A DNA stretch of 64,000 nucleotides from Erythrobacter longus (lineage in GTDB: Bacteria > Pseudomonadota > Alphaproteobacteria > Sphingomonadales > Sphingomonadaceae). The translations under genes and the position numbers were made by a program. The DNA is taken from NCBI RefSeq assembly GCF_000715015.1, contig NZ_JMIW01000002.1, positions 124,001-188,000 on the forward strand, given 5' to 3'. The first letter of the stretch is position 1. Every line of letters begins with the position of its first letter. The notes beneath the pieces are model-generated. The model had not been told where the DNA came from. It ran no database searches and worked only from the letters and a program-made list of their open reading frames with translations. Below are positions 16,022 through 25,641 of the stretch, piece after piece.

Positions 16022-17313
16022 TGCAACAACTTGATACAACCCAGCCCAATTTCGCCCGCGACTTCACCCGCGTGGTCGAAGAGCGGCGCGACGCAGACAG
16101 CGATGTTGCCGGCGTTGTGCAAGATATCCTGCGCACCGTTCGCACAGGCAAAGACGATGCGCTTGTCAAATACACACAGCGTTTCGATGGCTATTCGCTT
16201 ATCGATGATGCTGATTGGGTGATCACTGCTGAACGCTGCAAGGAAGCGTTTGACGCGCTCGACGCCGAACAACGCGACGCACTTCAACTCGCCGCGAACC
16301 GCATCCGGTCCTATCACGAAGCGCAGCTGCCAAAGAACCGCGATTACACAGATGCGATTGGTGCAAGGCTTGGCGCGATCTGGCGGCCGGTTGATGCAGC
16401 GGGGCTCTATGTCCCCGGTGGCCGCGCAGCTTACCCCTCGTCGCTGCTGATGAATGCGATCCCTGCCCGTGTTGCCGGGGTTGAGCGACTTGTGGTCGTG
16501 ACCCCGACACCCAAAGGCAACTCCAACCCTCTGGTTCTGGCCGCAGCGCACATTGCGGGCGTCGATGAAATCTGGCGCGTTGGCGGGGCGCAGGCTGTGG
16601 GCGCGCTCGCCTATGGCACCGATCGGATCAAGCCGGTGGATGTCGTTGTGGGTCCGGGCAATGCCTATGTCGCCGAGGCAAAGCGTCAGCTTTATGGCGT
16701 GATCGGCATCGACATGGTCGCAGGGCCAAGCGAAATTCTGGTCGTGGCCGATGGCAAGAATGACCCTGACTGGATCGCAGCCGACCTTTTGAGTCAGGCC
16801 GAGCATGACCCCACCTCGCAATCGATCCTTATCACCGATGATGCAGGCTTTGCCGCACTTGTCGCAGACCGCGTCGATGTTCAGATCAGCCAGCTTGCAA
16901 CGCAGAAAACCGCGAGACAAAGCTGGGATGATCACGGCGTTATCATTGTGGTGAATGATATGGAGGCCGAAGCGCCTGACCTTATCAATGCGCTTGCCGC
17001 TGAACACCTTGAGCTTGCGATTGATGACCCCGAAGCGATGATGGGCAAAGTACGCCACGCCGGAAGCATCTTCCTTGGCCGTATGACGCCAGAGGCCGTG
17101 GGCGATTATGTCGCCGGGCCCAACCACGTTCTGCCCACCGGGCGGCGCGCGCGGTTCTCTTCGGGCCTGTCGGTCCTCGACTTTATGAAACGCACCAGCT
17201 TTATCCAGTTGGATGAGGCGAGCTTTGGCGCGATTGGCCCGGCCGCCGCCACTCTTGCCCATGCAGAAGGGCTGCCTGCCCATGCCAAATCAGTAGAATT
17301 GCGCCTCAAATGA
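16021..17313 (+). CDS. hisD: histidinol dehydrogenase
   Basis: Catalyses the last two oxidation steps from histidinol to histidine, using NAD and zinc. The 430-residue protein shows YVPGGRAAYPSS, VVGPGNAYVAEAKRQL, DMVAGPSEI and SQAEHD, the conserved family boxes with zinc ligands and catalytic residues. A GTG one codon earlier (16018) is also possible; the ATG at 16021 overlaps the hisG stop as TGATG. Its own stop overlaps nusB as ATGA. This tight overlap with hisG and nusB indicates one operon. Confidence 0.95.
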   Translation: MQQLDTTQPNFARDFTRVVEERRDADSDVAGVVQDILRTVRTGKDDALVKYTQRFDGYSLIDDADWVITAERCKEAFDALDAEQRDALQLAANRIRSYHEAQLPKNRDYTDAIGARLGAIWRPVDAAGLYVPGGRAAYPSSLLMNAIPARVAGVERLVVVTPTPKGNSNPLVLAAAHIAGVDEIWRVGGAQAVGALAYGTDRIKPVDVVVGPGNAYVAEAKRQLYGVIGIDMVAGPSEILVVADGKNDPDWIAADLLSQAEHDPTSQSILITDDAGFAALVADRVDVQISQLATQKTARQSWDDHGVIIVVNDMEAEAPDLINALAAEHLELAIDDPEAMMGKVRHAGSIFLGRMTPEAVGDYVAGPNHVLPTGRRARFSSGLSVLDFMKRTSFIQLDEASFGAIGPAAATLAHAEGLPAHAKSVELRLK

Positions 17314-17780
17314 ACACACCTGCCAAATCTAAAGCCCGCTCCACCGCTCGCTTGGCGGCCGTTCAAGCGCTGTATCAGCGCCAGATGGAGGGCACGAAGG
17401 TCGACGAATTGCTGGTCGAGTTTCACCGTCACCGCCTCGGCGAACGCCTTGATGACGAGGATAGCGAAAGCGGCGAACAGCTTGCAGCGGTTGAAGTTGA
17501 TTTCTTCAATGACCTTGTGCGCGGTGTCGATGCGCGGCGCGACGAGATCGATGCAGCGGTAAGTGCGCGGCTTTCCGAAGGATGGACGTTGACCCGTTTG
17601 GACAAGACCATGGTGCAGATCCTTCGTGCAGGCGCGTATGAGCTGATCGCAAGGGCTGATGTACCAACGGCAGCCGCAATCAATGAATATGTCGAGGTCG
17701 CAAAAGCGTTCTTCGACGACCGCGAAGCAAAGTTCGTGAACGGCATTCTTGATGCTTTGGCTAAAGAGGTTCGGAGCTAG
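17310..17780 (+). CDS. nusB: transcription antitermination factor NusB
   Basis: NusB binds boxA RNA with NusE (S10) and supports antitermination of rRNA transcripts. The 156-residue all-helical protein shows ARLAAVQALYQRQM at the N-terminus, LDKTMVQILRAGAYELIARADVP in the centre and AAINEYVEVAKAFFDDREAKFVNGILDAL at the C-terminus, all typical. It overlaps hisD by four bases and ends about 100 bases before thiL, with an inverted repeat in between. Confidence 0.95.
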   Translation: MNTPAKSKARSTARLAAVQALYQRQMEGTKVDELLVEFHRHRLGERLDDEDSESGEQLAAVEVDFFNDLVRGVDARRDEIDAAVSARLSEGWTLTRLDKTMVQILRAGAYELIARADVPTAAAINEYVEVAKAFFDDREAKFVNGILDALAKEVRS

Positions 17781-17793
17781 TCAGGATAATCTT

Positions 17794-17871
17794 CCTGGAC
17801 CTGATCCGGGATCCAGCTTCTTTCCTACGCACTCATTTCGAAGTAAGCGGGGCCCCGGATCAGGTCCGGGG
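17794..17871. repeat. inverted intergenic repeat between nusB and thiL
   Basis: The left arm at 17794-17810 (CCTGGACCTGATCCGGG) and the right arm at 17853-17871 (CCCCGGATCAGGTCCGGGG) are reverse complements apart from one end base. They are separated by about 42 bases. This resembles the GC-rich palindromic intergenic elements scattered through sphingomonad genomes. In RNA it would form a long hairpin just ahead of the thiL ribosome binding site, so it could reduce or tune expression between the two genes. Confidence 0.7.
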
Positions 17872-17882
17872 AGACGAGGTAA

Positions 17883-18740
17883 GTGAACGAAGCCGATTTC
17901 ATCGCCGCCCTGACACGTCTCTCGCTCCACCCTGGCGCACGCGGGTTTGAAGATGATTGCGCGGTTTTGGAGTTTGGCGGCGAGACGCTGATACTCACTC
18001 ACGATGCGATGGCTGAGGGAACGCATTTTCGCGCCGATGCCGATATAGCGGATGTCGCGTGGAAGCTGGTCGCGAGCAATCTTTCCGATCTGGCTGCAAA
18101 AGGAGCACAGCCGGTTGGCGTGCTACTTGGTTATTGCCTTGGCAGCGATGATCAAAGCTTTCTTCAAGGCCTGTCGCAAGCACTCGAGGCGTTCGACACC
18201 CCGTTGCTGGGCGGCGACACGATCAAGGCGGATGGACAACGGGTTTTTGGACTGACCGCGATCGGAAAGGCGAGCGCCAACCCGGTACCATCGCGCGGCG
18301 GGGCCAAGGTCGGCGATGGGATTTATGTTACTGGAACGCTGGGCCGCGCAATGTTGGGTTATGAAGGGGACGAGGATCACCTTGAAGCCTTTAATCGCCC
18401 CTCACCGCGTCTTTCCGAAGGTCAAGCGCTTGCTCCTCATGTGAGCGCGATGATGGATATCTCGGACGGACTGCTGCTCGATGCCTACCGCTTGGCAAAG
18501 GCGAGCAAGGTTACTCTTGCTATCGATAGTGAGGCGGTGCCTGTTGCTCAGCCAGGCCGCCGCGACGATGCCTTGCGCTGGGGCGATGATTACGAACTCC
18601 TGTTCACCCTGCCCGAAGACACAAATCCTCCGATTGATGCGACCCGGATCGGGCAAGTTGAACCGCTTGGGTTTGCGCCTTTGCTGCTCGACGATAATCC
18701 AATTCTGAACGCTCAAGGCCTTGGCTATGAGCACTCGTAA
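17883..18740 (+). CDS. thiL: thiamine-monophosphate kinase
   Basis: ThiL phosphorylates thiamine monophosphate to the active diphosphate using ATP. The 285-residue protein shows FEDDCAVL, LTHDAMAEGTHF, AWKLVASNLSDLAAKGA, LLGGDTIKADG, GDGIYVTGTLG, MMDISDGLLLDAYRLA and WGDDYELLFTLP, the full set of family motifs including the metal-binding Asp residues. The start is GTG with GAGG about six bases upstream, directly after the inverted repeat. It sits in the conserved nusB-thiL order seen in many bacteria. Confidence 0.94.
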   Translation: MNEADFIAALTRLSLHPGARGFEDDCAVLEFGGETLILTHDAMAEGTHFRADADIADVAWKLVASNLSDLAAKGAQPVGVLLGYCLGSDDQSFLQGLSQALEAFDTPLLGGDTIKADGQRVFGLTAIGKASANPVPSRGGAKVGDGIYVTGTLGRAMLGYEGDEDHLEAFNRPSPRLSEGQALAPHVSAMMDISDGLLLDAYRLAKASKVTLAIDSEAVPVAQPGRRDDALRWGDDYELLFTLPEDTNPPIDATRIGQVEPLGFAPLLLDDNPILNAQGLGYEHS

Positions 18741-18908
18741 TGGCCCCCGAAACACGACCAATTTCCAAATCTGGCACATCTTCCCCGCCTAAATCGCTTT
18801 CCCGCTTGCGCCCTTGACGCCAGTCCGTATGGTCAGCGGCCTCAAGTCAATGGTGGACACGGGAAAAACCCGGCCGCCTCTTTCCACGCTTTGAGAGGGG
18901 ATACTTCC

Positions 18909-21017
18909 GTGGATTTAATACTCATATCAATTGGGCTCGGGCTGCTTGCCATCGTGTATGGCATCGTCACCAGCCGCCAGGTGCTGAGTGCCAGCGCTGG
19001 TAATGCAAGAATGCAAGAGATTGCAGGCGCCATTCAAGAGGGCGCGCAAGCGTACCTCAACCGTCAATACACCACGATCGGTATCGTTGGTGTGGTCGCG
19101 GCGGTGATCGTAGGTCTGGCCTTGGGCGTTGTGCCTGCGGTCGGTTTCGTCATCGGTGCGGTTTTGTCGGGGGTTGCGGGCTATATCGGGATGAACATCT
19201 CGGTTCGCTCAAACGTGCGCACGGCTGCTGCGGCTGAGAAAGGCCTTCAAGAAGGCCTGACGATCGCTTTTCGCGCTGGCGCGATCACCGGTATGCTGGT
19301 GGCTGGGCTTGCTCTGCTTGCAATCGCGGTGTTCTTCTACGTGTTGGTTGGACCGATGCAGCTTGCGCCTAACGACCGGATCGTCATTGACGGTCTTGTT
19401 GGTCTGGCCTTTGGCGCGTCGCTGATTTCGATCTTTGCGCGTCTTGGCGGCGGTATCTTTACCAAGGCCGCGGACGTTGGCGCTGACCTTGTGGGTAAGG
19501 TCGAGGCCTCCATTCCAGAGGACGACCCCCGCAACCCGGCGACAATCGCGGATAACGTGGGCGACAACGTGGGCGATTGTGCTGGTATGGCCGCCGACTT
19601 GTTCGAGACTTACGTTGTGACCGTTGGTGCAACGATGGTTCTGACCGCCCTGCTTTTCTCTGAGCAACTCGGCGATCTGCTCCTTCCAATGATGGCTCTG
19701 CCACTTCTGATCGGCGGTGCGTGTATCGTGACCTCGATCATCGGCACCTATTTTGTCCGTCTCGGTAATGGCACCAATGTCATGGGTGCGATGTACAAAG
19801 GCTTCATCGTGACAGCCGTTCTGGCGATCCCGTTGATTTACTTCGCGATCCAATATGCGCTTGGCGATATGAACACGGTTCTGAACCCGGGTGATGTTGT
19901 GGAGTTCCACGGGCGTGACTTGTTCTACTGTTCGCTCATCGGCTTGGCCCTTACCGGCATCATAATCTGGATCACTGAGTATTACACCGGCACGAACTAT
20001 CGTCCGGTGCGCTCAATCGCCAAGGCATCGGAAACGGGCCACGGCACCAATGTGATCCAGGGTCTGGCAATCAGCCTTGAATCGACCGCTCTTCCCACAA
20101 TCGTCATCATCGCAGCCATCATCGGCGCGTACCAACTCGCAGGCCTTATCGGCCTCGCCTTTGGTGCAACCGCGATGCTTGCGCTTGCTGGCATGGTTGT
20201 GGCGCTCGATGCCTATGGTCCGGTGACCGACAACGCTGGCGGTATCGCCGAGATGGCCGAGCTTGACGCGAGCGTTCGTGAAAAGACCGACCTTCTCGAT
20301 GCCGTTGGCAACACCACCAAGGCTGTGACCAAAGGCTATGCCATTGGTTCAGCAGGTCTTGCAGCGCTCGTGCTGTTTGCCGCTTACACCGCTGACCTTC
20401 GCCTCTTCTTCCCAGAAGCGAACGTCAACTTCAGCCTTGAAAACCCATATGTCATCGTCGGGCTTTTGCTCGGCGCGCTGCTCCCGTACCTCTTTGGTGC
20501 GATGGGCATGACCGCTGTGGGCCGGGCAGCGGGCGATGTGGTTGTCGATGTGCGTGACCAGTTCGCAAACGATCCGGGCATTATGGCTGGGACCAGCCGT
20601 CCTGATTATGCGCGCACAGTGGACCTTGTGACCAAGGCTGCGATCAAGGAAATGATCGTGCCCTCGCTGCTTCCAGTGCTGGCGCCGATTGTGACCTACT
20701 TCGTTATCCTGTGGATCGCTGGCCAGGACAACGCCTTTGCAGCGCTTGGTGCTCTGCTTCTCGGCGTGATCGTGGGCGGCCTGTTCGTCGCGCTTTCCAT
20801 GACCGCTGGCGGCGGCGCATGGGACAATGCGAAGAAGTACATCGAAGACGGCAATCACGGCGGCAAGGGGTCCGAAGCTCACAAAGCGGCTGTGACCGGC
20901 GACACTGTGGGCGACCCTTACAAGGACACTGCAGGCCCTGCTGTGAACCCGATGATCAAGATCACCAACATTGTGGCGCTTCTGCTGCTCGCGGCTCTTG
21001 CTGGCGGCGCGCACTAA
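18909..21017 (+). CDS. hppA: membrane-bound proton-pumping pyrophosphatase
   Basis: An H+-translocating inorganic pyrophosphatase of about 702 residues with roughly 15-16 membrane helices. The substrate-binding region is [19 protein letters not shown] followed by [15 protein letters not shown]. The segment [10 protein letters not shown] has Lys where potassium-dependent enzymes have Ala (GNTTAA), so this should be the potassium-independent form. I start at the GTG (Val-Asp-Leu-Ile) with GAGAGGGG nine bases upstream; the TTG at 18891 would include the ribosome binding site in the coding region. A strong terminator follows. Confidence 0.95.
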   Translation: MDLILISIGLGLLAIVYGIVTSRQVLSASAGNARMQEIAGAIQEGAQAYLNRQYTTIGIVGVVAAVIVGLALGVVPAVGFVIGAVLSGVAGYIGMNISVRSNVRTAAAAEKGLQEGLTIAFRAGAITGMLVAGLALLAIAVFFYVLVGPMQLAPNDRIVIDGLVGLAFGASLISIFARLGGGIFTKAADVGADLVGKVEASIPEDDPRNPATIADNVGDNVGDCAGMAADLFETYVVTVGATMVLTALLFSEQLGDLLLPMMALPLLIGGACIVTSIIGTYFVRLGNGTNVMGAMYKGFIVTAVLAIPLIYFAIQYALGDMNTVLNPGDVVEFHGRDLFYCSLIGLALTGIIIWITEYYTGTNYRPVRSIAKASETGHGTNVIQGLAISLESTALPTIVIIAAIIGAYQLAGLIGLAFGATAMLALAGMVVALDAYGPVTDNAGGIAEMAELDASVREKTDLLDAVGNTTKAVTKGYAIGSAGLAALVLFAAYTADLRLFFPEANVNFSLENPYVIVGLLLGALLPYLFGAMGMTAVGRAAGDVVVDVRDQFANDPGIMAGTSRPDYARTVDLVTKAAIKEMIVPSLLPVLAPIVTYFVILWIAGQDNAFAALGALLLGVIVGGLFVALSMTAGGGAWDNAKKYIEDGNHGGKGSEAHKAAVTGDTVGDPYKDTAGPAVNPMIKITNIVALLLLAALAGGAH

Positions 21018-21048
21018 GCATTCACTGCCATAACAGGCGAAAAATTAC

Positions 21049-21098
21049 GCCGCCCGGTTCACTTCCTTGGGAAAAGGAGTGACCCGGGCGGCTTTTTT
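21049..21098 (+). terminator. intrinsic terminator after hppA
   Basis: A GC-rich stem starts at GCCGCCCGG and closes with CCGGGCGGC. It is extended by imperfect pairing of TTCACTTCC with GGAGTGA around an A-rich loop. A run of seven T residues (21092-21098) follows directly. It sits about 30 bases after the hppA stop and has the classic form of an intrinsic terminator. Confidence 0.88.
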
Positions 21099-21268
21099 TC
21101 TTGCGGTCAAAACGATGATGATTAGGCTGCGACTTAAGGGGTTCAAGGGACTGAACCGTTAGCGATATGAAGATCCATGCTCCATTCAGGGCAGAAACCT
21201 TATTGTGCTTCCAAAAAGTCTCCTCCCCCGCAGCCAATTTCTAGCTTGAGGAACACCAAGGTCGCACA

Positions 21269-23326
21269 ATGAAAACAACTCTACTTCGTTCAGCCACCAG
21301 TATCGCAATCGTCGCAGCCGCCATGGGCATTATGCCTGCCGTATCGCCAATGGCAGCGCAGGCGCAGGACACTGCAGAACTGCAGGAAAAGCGTATTCCT
21401 GCCGGTGAATTCGTTAAACAGCCCAATATGCGCACAGTGCGCATTTCTCCCGATGGCAAGCGTCTCGCCTACACCGCGTCAGTCAATGGCGAATCCTATC
21501 TGGTCACTCTCAACATGGAGACCAACGAACTCAAACCTGTTCTTGCGTCTAGCGAAGCGCGCGAGGCAGGCGAACGTCAGATGGCTGGCTACCGCTGGAT
21601 CGGTAACAACCACATCGTCATTACAACGATCAGCCGCGAAAATATCAACGGCCAGCTTGGCGATTTTCGGCGCTTGATTGCCTATGATGTGAACACTGGC
21701 GAAGTCATCCCCCAAGCGTGGGATCGCGCGGGCGGCGATGCTGGCATCATCAAATACATTGACCATAAAAAAGGCACCTTCTTGCTCCAACGCGATGCCT
21801 TGCAAGAAGTGAGATCGCGTTACGGATTGCCGGAAATTGTCGAGGTTGACGTCACGACCGGCAAATTCAAAATGGTTCAGCGTACGAACCCCGAAGTCAC
21901 TGATTGGAACGTGGATGGCAAAGGCGAAGTCCGCGCCGCATCAAGCTACGACCGGGATAACGGCAAAGTCCGGGTGATGTTCAAGGCCGAGGGTGAGCGC
22001 AATCTCAAAACGGTCTTTAACGAGGCCGACGAGACGTTCACCGACAGTGCGCCAAACCCTTCGATGTACATTCCAGGCACCAATCTCGTGTACACTTTAT
22101 CCAACCACGAGGGGTATAGCGCCGTCTACAAGATGGACATGACGACCCTCGATATCGTTGAAAAGGTTTATGGCACTGAAGGATACGATGTTCAGGGCCT
22201 GATCCTCAACGAGGAACGCGACAGAATTCTCGGTTATGAAGTCTTTGATGGCGAGGCGAAAACGGTCTTCGTTGACCCAGATATGAAGACTGTTCGCACG
22301 ATGCTGAGCGAGGTTTTCGAAGGGGCAGCTCTTCAGATCGTTGACTACACATCAGACCTGAAGAAGTTTGTCGTCTATGTTGGCGGTATCAACAAATTCC
22401 CGGGCTACTTCCTGTTCGACACTCAAACGGGCTCTCTCAACCTTCTGAATTGGGAGAAAACCCATCTGAAGGACTTGGAAGCTAACCCTATGAAGGCCGA
22501 ATGGTACACCGCAAGCGATGGTGTGCGTATTCAAGCAGTTGTGACCTACCCGCGCCACCGAGAAGGACAGAAAAACCTGCCGGTCATTGTGATGCCGCAC
22601 GGGGGCCCTTTTGGTGTCTCTGACCGAGTGGAAATCGGCTTTTTCCCATGGCATCAGGCTTTGGCCGAACAAGGCTATGTGGTTATTCAACCCAATTATC
22701 GCGGCTCTGGCGGTTACGGGAAAGAGTTTGTCAAAATGGGCCGTCAGCCCGGCGGTTACGGCAAACGCATGCAGGACGACCTCAATGACGCTGTAACGGC
22801 TTTCGCGGAAAAAGGCGTGATCGACGCCAACCGCGCTTGCATCATGGGTTGGTCATATGGCGGCTATGCAGCAGCGCGCGGCGCTCAACGTGATGGTGAT
22901 CTGTGGAAATGCGCTGTTGCTGGTGCTGGCGTGTATGACATGCCGCTTATGAACGACTGGGATGCGCGTAACCTTGGCCGTTTCAGCAGCGGCTTCCAAG
23001 CCACCTCAGAGGACCCTGAAGGCATTTCGCCAGCTCGCAATCCTGAAGGCAAGTGGTCACCGATCCTGATTGTCGCCGCAGAACGCGATGCACGTATCCC
23101 GATGGAGCAGGCCGAAACCCTCGTCTCGGCCTTGCGCGGTGCGGGCAAGGTGGAGGGCGAGGACTTCCGCTACGTGATTCAGGAACAAGGCACGCACAAC
23201 CTGCCCTATGACGATGTTCATATGGAGTGGATCAACGAAGCCAACGCATGGATGCAAAAATACAATCCTGCGTATATCGACACCGATGGTGACAGCCCTC
23301 CGGCAACTGTCGCGTTTAACAATTGA
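21269..23326 (+). CDS. secreted S9-family prolyl-oligopeptidase-like peptidase
   Basis: A 685-residue serine peptidase of family S9. Residues 1-32 form a signal peptide ending in AAQAQ, so it is exported. An N-terminal beta-propeller (about 40-400) is followed by an alpha/beta hydrolase domain. The catalytic triad is Ser529 in GWSYGGYAAARG, Asp607 in ERDARIP and His643 in GTHNLPYDD; PHGGPFG near 447 is the oxyanion region. It should cleave small peptides in the periplasm or outside the cell. It is a single transcription unit, bounded by terminators on both sides. Confidence 0.92.
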   Translation: MKTTLLRSATSIAIVAAAMGIMPAVSPMAAQAQDTAELQEKRIPAGEFVKQPNMRTVRISPDGKRLAYTASVNGESYLVTLNMETNELKPVLASSEAREAGERQMAGYRWIGNNHIVITTISRENINGQLGDFRRLIAYDVNTGEVIPQAWDRAGGDAGIIKYIDHKKGTFLLQRDALQEVRSRYGLPEIVEVDVTTGKFKMVQRTNPEVTDWNVDGKGEVRAASSYDRDNGKVRVMFKAEGERNLKTVFNEADETFTDSAPNPSMYIPGTNLVYTLSNHEGYSAVYKMDMTTLDIVEKVYGTEGYDVQGLILNEERDRILGYEVFDGEAKTVFVDPDMKTVRTMLSEVFEGAALQIVDYTSDLKKFVVYVGGINKFPGYFLFDTQTGSLNLLNWEKTHLKDLEANPMKAEWYTASDGVRIQAVVTYPRHREGQKNLPVIVMPHGGPFGVSDRVEIGFFPWHQALAEQGYVVIQPNYRGSGGYGKEFVKMGRQPGGYGKRMQDDLNDAVTAFAEKGVIDANRACIMGWSYGGYAAARGAQRDGDLWKCAVAGAGVYDMPLMNDWDARNLGRFSSGFQATSEDPEGISPARNPEGKWSPILIVAAERDARIPMEQAETLVSALRGAGKVEGEDFRYVIQEQGTHNLPYDDVHMEWINEANAWMQKYNPAYIDTDGDSPPATVAFNN

Positions 23327-23352
23327 TCCTAGCTGATCCATTTTAATCAATC

Positions 23353-23386
23353 GGGGCGCGGGCTTTTGTGAGTCTGCGCCCCTTTT
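23353..23386 (+). terminator. intrinsic terminator after the S9 peptidase
   Basis: The stem GGGGCGC pairs with GCGCCCC across an imperfect upper stem and a T-rich loop, and is followed by TTTT. It lies about 27 bases after the stop codon. Confidence 0.75.
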
Positions 23387-23550
23387 GCATCTGCGCTGTT
23401 TGTATTTGGAACGCGGACTGTCCCGTTGTGGACCACCAAAAACGGGTCCCAAGAGAAACATAGCGTTAACGATGGTTAGCTGCCTACAATCCTTACATCG
23501 CCTGAAAAGCCTGCGCGAAGAGCCCGCGCGAATGCAGAGGATGGGACACG

Positions 23551-24708
23551 ATGGATCTTGCAAGAACACCTGCATTAACTGGTGGCGCTAAGCCGGTCAG
23601 CGTCCGGGCTCCCATGCGCGGCGTGCTGCATCTGCTTGATACGCAAACAGTCGATTCAAAGGCCTTCCGTCAGGATTGGAGGTCGCTGGCGCTCCGGGCT
23701 GCTGAACCAAACCCTTTCTTTGAATCATGGTTCACGCTTCCCTCATTTGAACAATTCGCAGACAGTCAGGACTTCAAGCTTGCCGCCTATTGGATCGGCG
23801 GCCGGCTTGCTGGCATAATGCCGCTCAGGCAGTCGAGCAGCTACTACGGGCACAGCCTGCCCCATGTCAGCACTTGGCTGCACAATCACTCATTCTGCGG
23901 CGCGCCTCTGGTGGCAAACGGTTGTGAGAAAGATTTCTGGAAAGCTCTGCTTGCATACCTCGATAGGGCACCGGGCCCGGCATTGTTCATGCATCTGCCT
24001 GCACTACCCGAAAATGGGCCACTCGATCAGGCGCTCACTGCGGTTCTGCAAGAGAGCGGCCGGGCAAACGCTCTTGTTGACCGGCATGAGCGCGCAATGC
24101 TTTCCTCCGACCTGAGCGCTGAGGATTACCTTGCACAGGCGATGAGCGCCAAGAAACGCAAAGAGCTTCGCCGCCAACACAAGCGGCTTTGCGAGCTTGG
24201 CAATCTGACGTTTGAACGGTTGGACGCCACCGAATGCATCGAGCCTTGGATTGAACAATATCTCACTCTGGAAGCTGCCGGCTGGAAGGGTGATGCTGGC
24301 TCTGCGCTCAAATCCGACCCGGCTTCCTATACCTTTTTCGCCGACGCGATTTACGCGTGTGCGCACGAAGGGAGGCTTGAGCGCTTGGCATTAAGGCTTG
24401 ATGGGAAGCTGATCGCAATGCTCGCCAACTTCGTGACGGCCCCTGGCGCATACAGCTTCAAGACCGCCTTTGACGAAGACTATGCGCGCTTTTCGCCCGG
24501 CCTTTTGTTGCAGCTTGAAAACCTCAAAATCCTAAACCGTGCAGGCATCGCATGGACGGATAGCTGCGCAATTGAGGGCCATTCGATGATTGAGCGTATC
24601 TGGCGCGAGAAACGCAAGTTCATCAGCCGGAACATCGCAATCGGTGGATCGCTTCGCCGCCTGACTGCACGGGCGCTGATGGCCTATGAAACACGGGAAC
24701 GGGGCTGA
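23551..24708 (+). CDS. GNAT-fold acyltransferase, CelD/BioF2-like
   Basis: A 385-residue protein of the large GNAT group annotated as CelD or BioF2-like (Acetyltransf_6). Two GNAT-like halves are suggested by LRAAEPNPFFESWFTLP near the N-terminus and a C-terminal acceptor region with AMSAKKRKELRRQHKRL, YLTLEAAGWKGDAGSAL and AYSFKTAFDEDYARFSPGLLL. No signal peptide is seen. Members are often linked to polysaccharide or cell-surface acylation, but the substrate is unknown here. The gene is followed three bases later by a JmjC-like gene and probably shares its transcript. About 160 bases between the terminator and this gene contain nothing recognisable except its presumed promoter. Confidence 0.8.
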   Translation: MDLARTPALTGGAKPVSVRAPMRGVLHLLDTQTVDSKAFRQDWRSLALRAAEPNPFFESWFTLPSFEQFADSQDFKLAAYWIGGRLAGIMPLRQSSSYYGHSLPHVSTWLHNHSFCGAPLVANGCEKDFWKALLAYLDRAPGPALFMHLPALPENGPLDQALTAVLQESGRANALVDRHERAMLSSDLSAEDYLAQAMSAKKRKELRRQHKRLCELGNLTFERLDATECIEPWIEQYLTLEAAGWKGDAGSALKSDPASYTFFADAIYACAHEGRLERLALRLDGKLIAMLANFVTAPGAYSFKTAFDEDYARFSPGLLLQLENLKILNRAGIAWTDSCAIEGHSMIERIWREKRKFISRNIAIGGSLRRLTARALMAYETRERG

Positions 24709-24711
24709 GGT

Positions 24712-25608
24712 ATGAACGCCAGATCGCCAAACTTTGATCAGGCATTTGATCATGGATCAGCAAAGCTCGAAGCCTTCGATAACGAAGCGCGGCAGACCTT
24801 TGCCAAGCATTATCCAGAAACCCCTCACAGCCTGTCGCACCATCTTGGGATGCACCCCCTGCTTGAACTGGACGCGCTTGCCGAATTGGCCGAGCAGCTG
24901 CCCGATAGCAGCATTGAATACAATCGCGGCGATCTGCCCATTGGCGTGGATGGGAAGCCTGATCCAAATGGGCTTTCAATCGGGGACACGATCCGCAAAA
25001 TCGCCCAGAGCAACAGCTGGGCGGTGCTCAAAAATATTGAGCAAGCGGGTGCATACAAGGCGCTTTTGTCCGACCTTCTGGATGAAATCCGAGCCGAAAT
25101 CGAAGCGAAGACCGGCAAACTCCTGACCCCGCAAGGCTATATCTTCATATCCAGCCCCAATGCGGTCACGCCTTACCATTTTGACCCAGAGCACAACATC
25201 CTGCTGCAATTGCGCGGCACAAAAGTGATGACGCAATTTCCTGCAGGCGAGGCGCGCTTTGCGGCGGACCACGTCCATGAAAGCTATCACACCGGAGGCC
25301 CGCGCGAGCTTCAATGGGATGACAGCTTTATGGATGCCGCTACGCAGTTTGCGCTTGGTCCGGGCGATGCCGTTTATGTGCCCGTCATGGCCCCGCATTT
25401 TGTGCGCAATGGCCCGCAATCCAGCGTCTCTTTGTCCATCACCTGGCGTTCCGAATGGAGCTATAGCGAAAGCGAAGCGCGCGCCTTCAACGGGGTGTTG
25501 CGCAAAATGGGCCTGCGGCCCAAGGCTCCCGGACGCTGGCCACACACCAACCGGGCGAAATCGCTTGGCTACAAGGCCTTGCGCAAGATCGGCCTTACTC
25601 AAGCTTGA
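24712..25608 (+). CDS. cupin-like JmjC-type protein
   Basis: A 298-residue protein with a cupin_8/JmjC-like core. The iron-binding pattern HxD is in TPYHFDPEHN, and a downstream His lies in PVMAPHFVRNG, giving the 2-His-1-carboxylate set expected of 2-oxoglutarate-dependent hydroxylases. It begins three bases after the GNAT gene's stop codon, so the two are likely co-expressed. The substrate, protein or small molecule, cannot be told. A basic C-terminus (RAKSLGYKALRKIG) is present. Confidence 0.78.
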   Translation: MNARSPNFDQAFDHGSAKLEAFDNEARQTFAKHYPETPHSLSHHLGMHPLLELDALAELAEQLPDSSIEYNRGDLPIGVDGKPDPNGLSIGDTIRKIAQSNSWAVLKNIEQAGAYKALLSDLLDEIRAEIEAKTGKLLTPQGYIFISSPNAVTPYHFDPEHNILLQLRGTKVMTQFPAGEARFAADHVHESYHTGGPRELQWDDSFMDAATQFALGPGDAVYVPVMAPHFVRNGPQSSVSLSITWRSEWSYSESEARAFNGVLRKMGLRPKAPGRWPHTNRAKSLGYKALRKIGLTQA

Positions 25609-25641
25609 CCTAAACGGGCGCTTGTGGCCATGGGATGCCGC

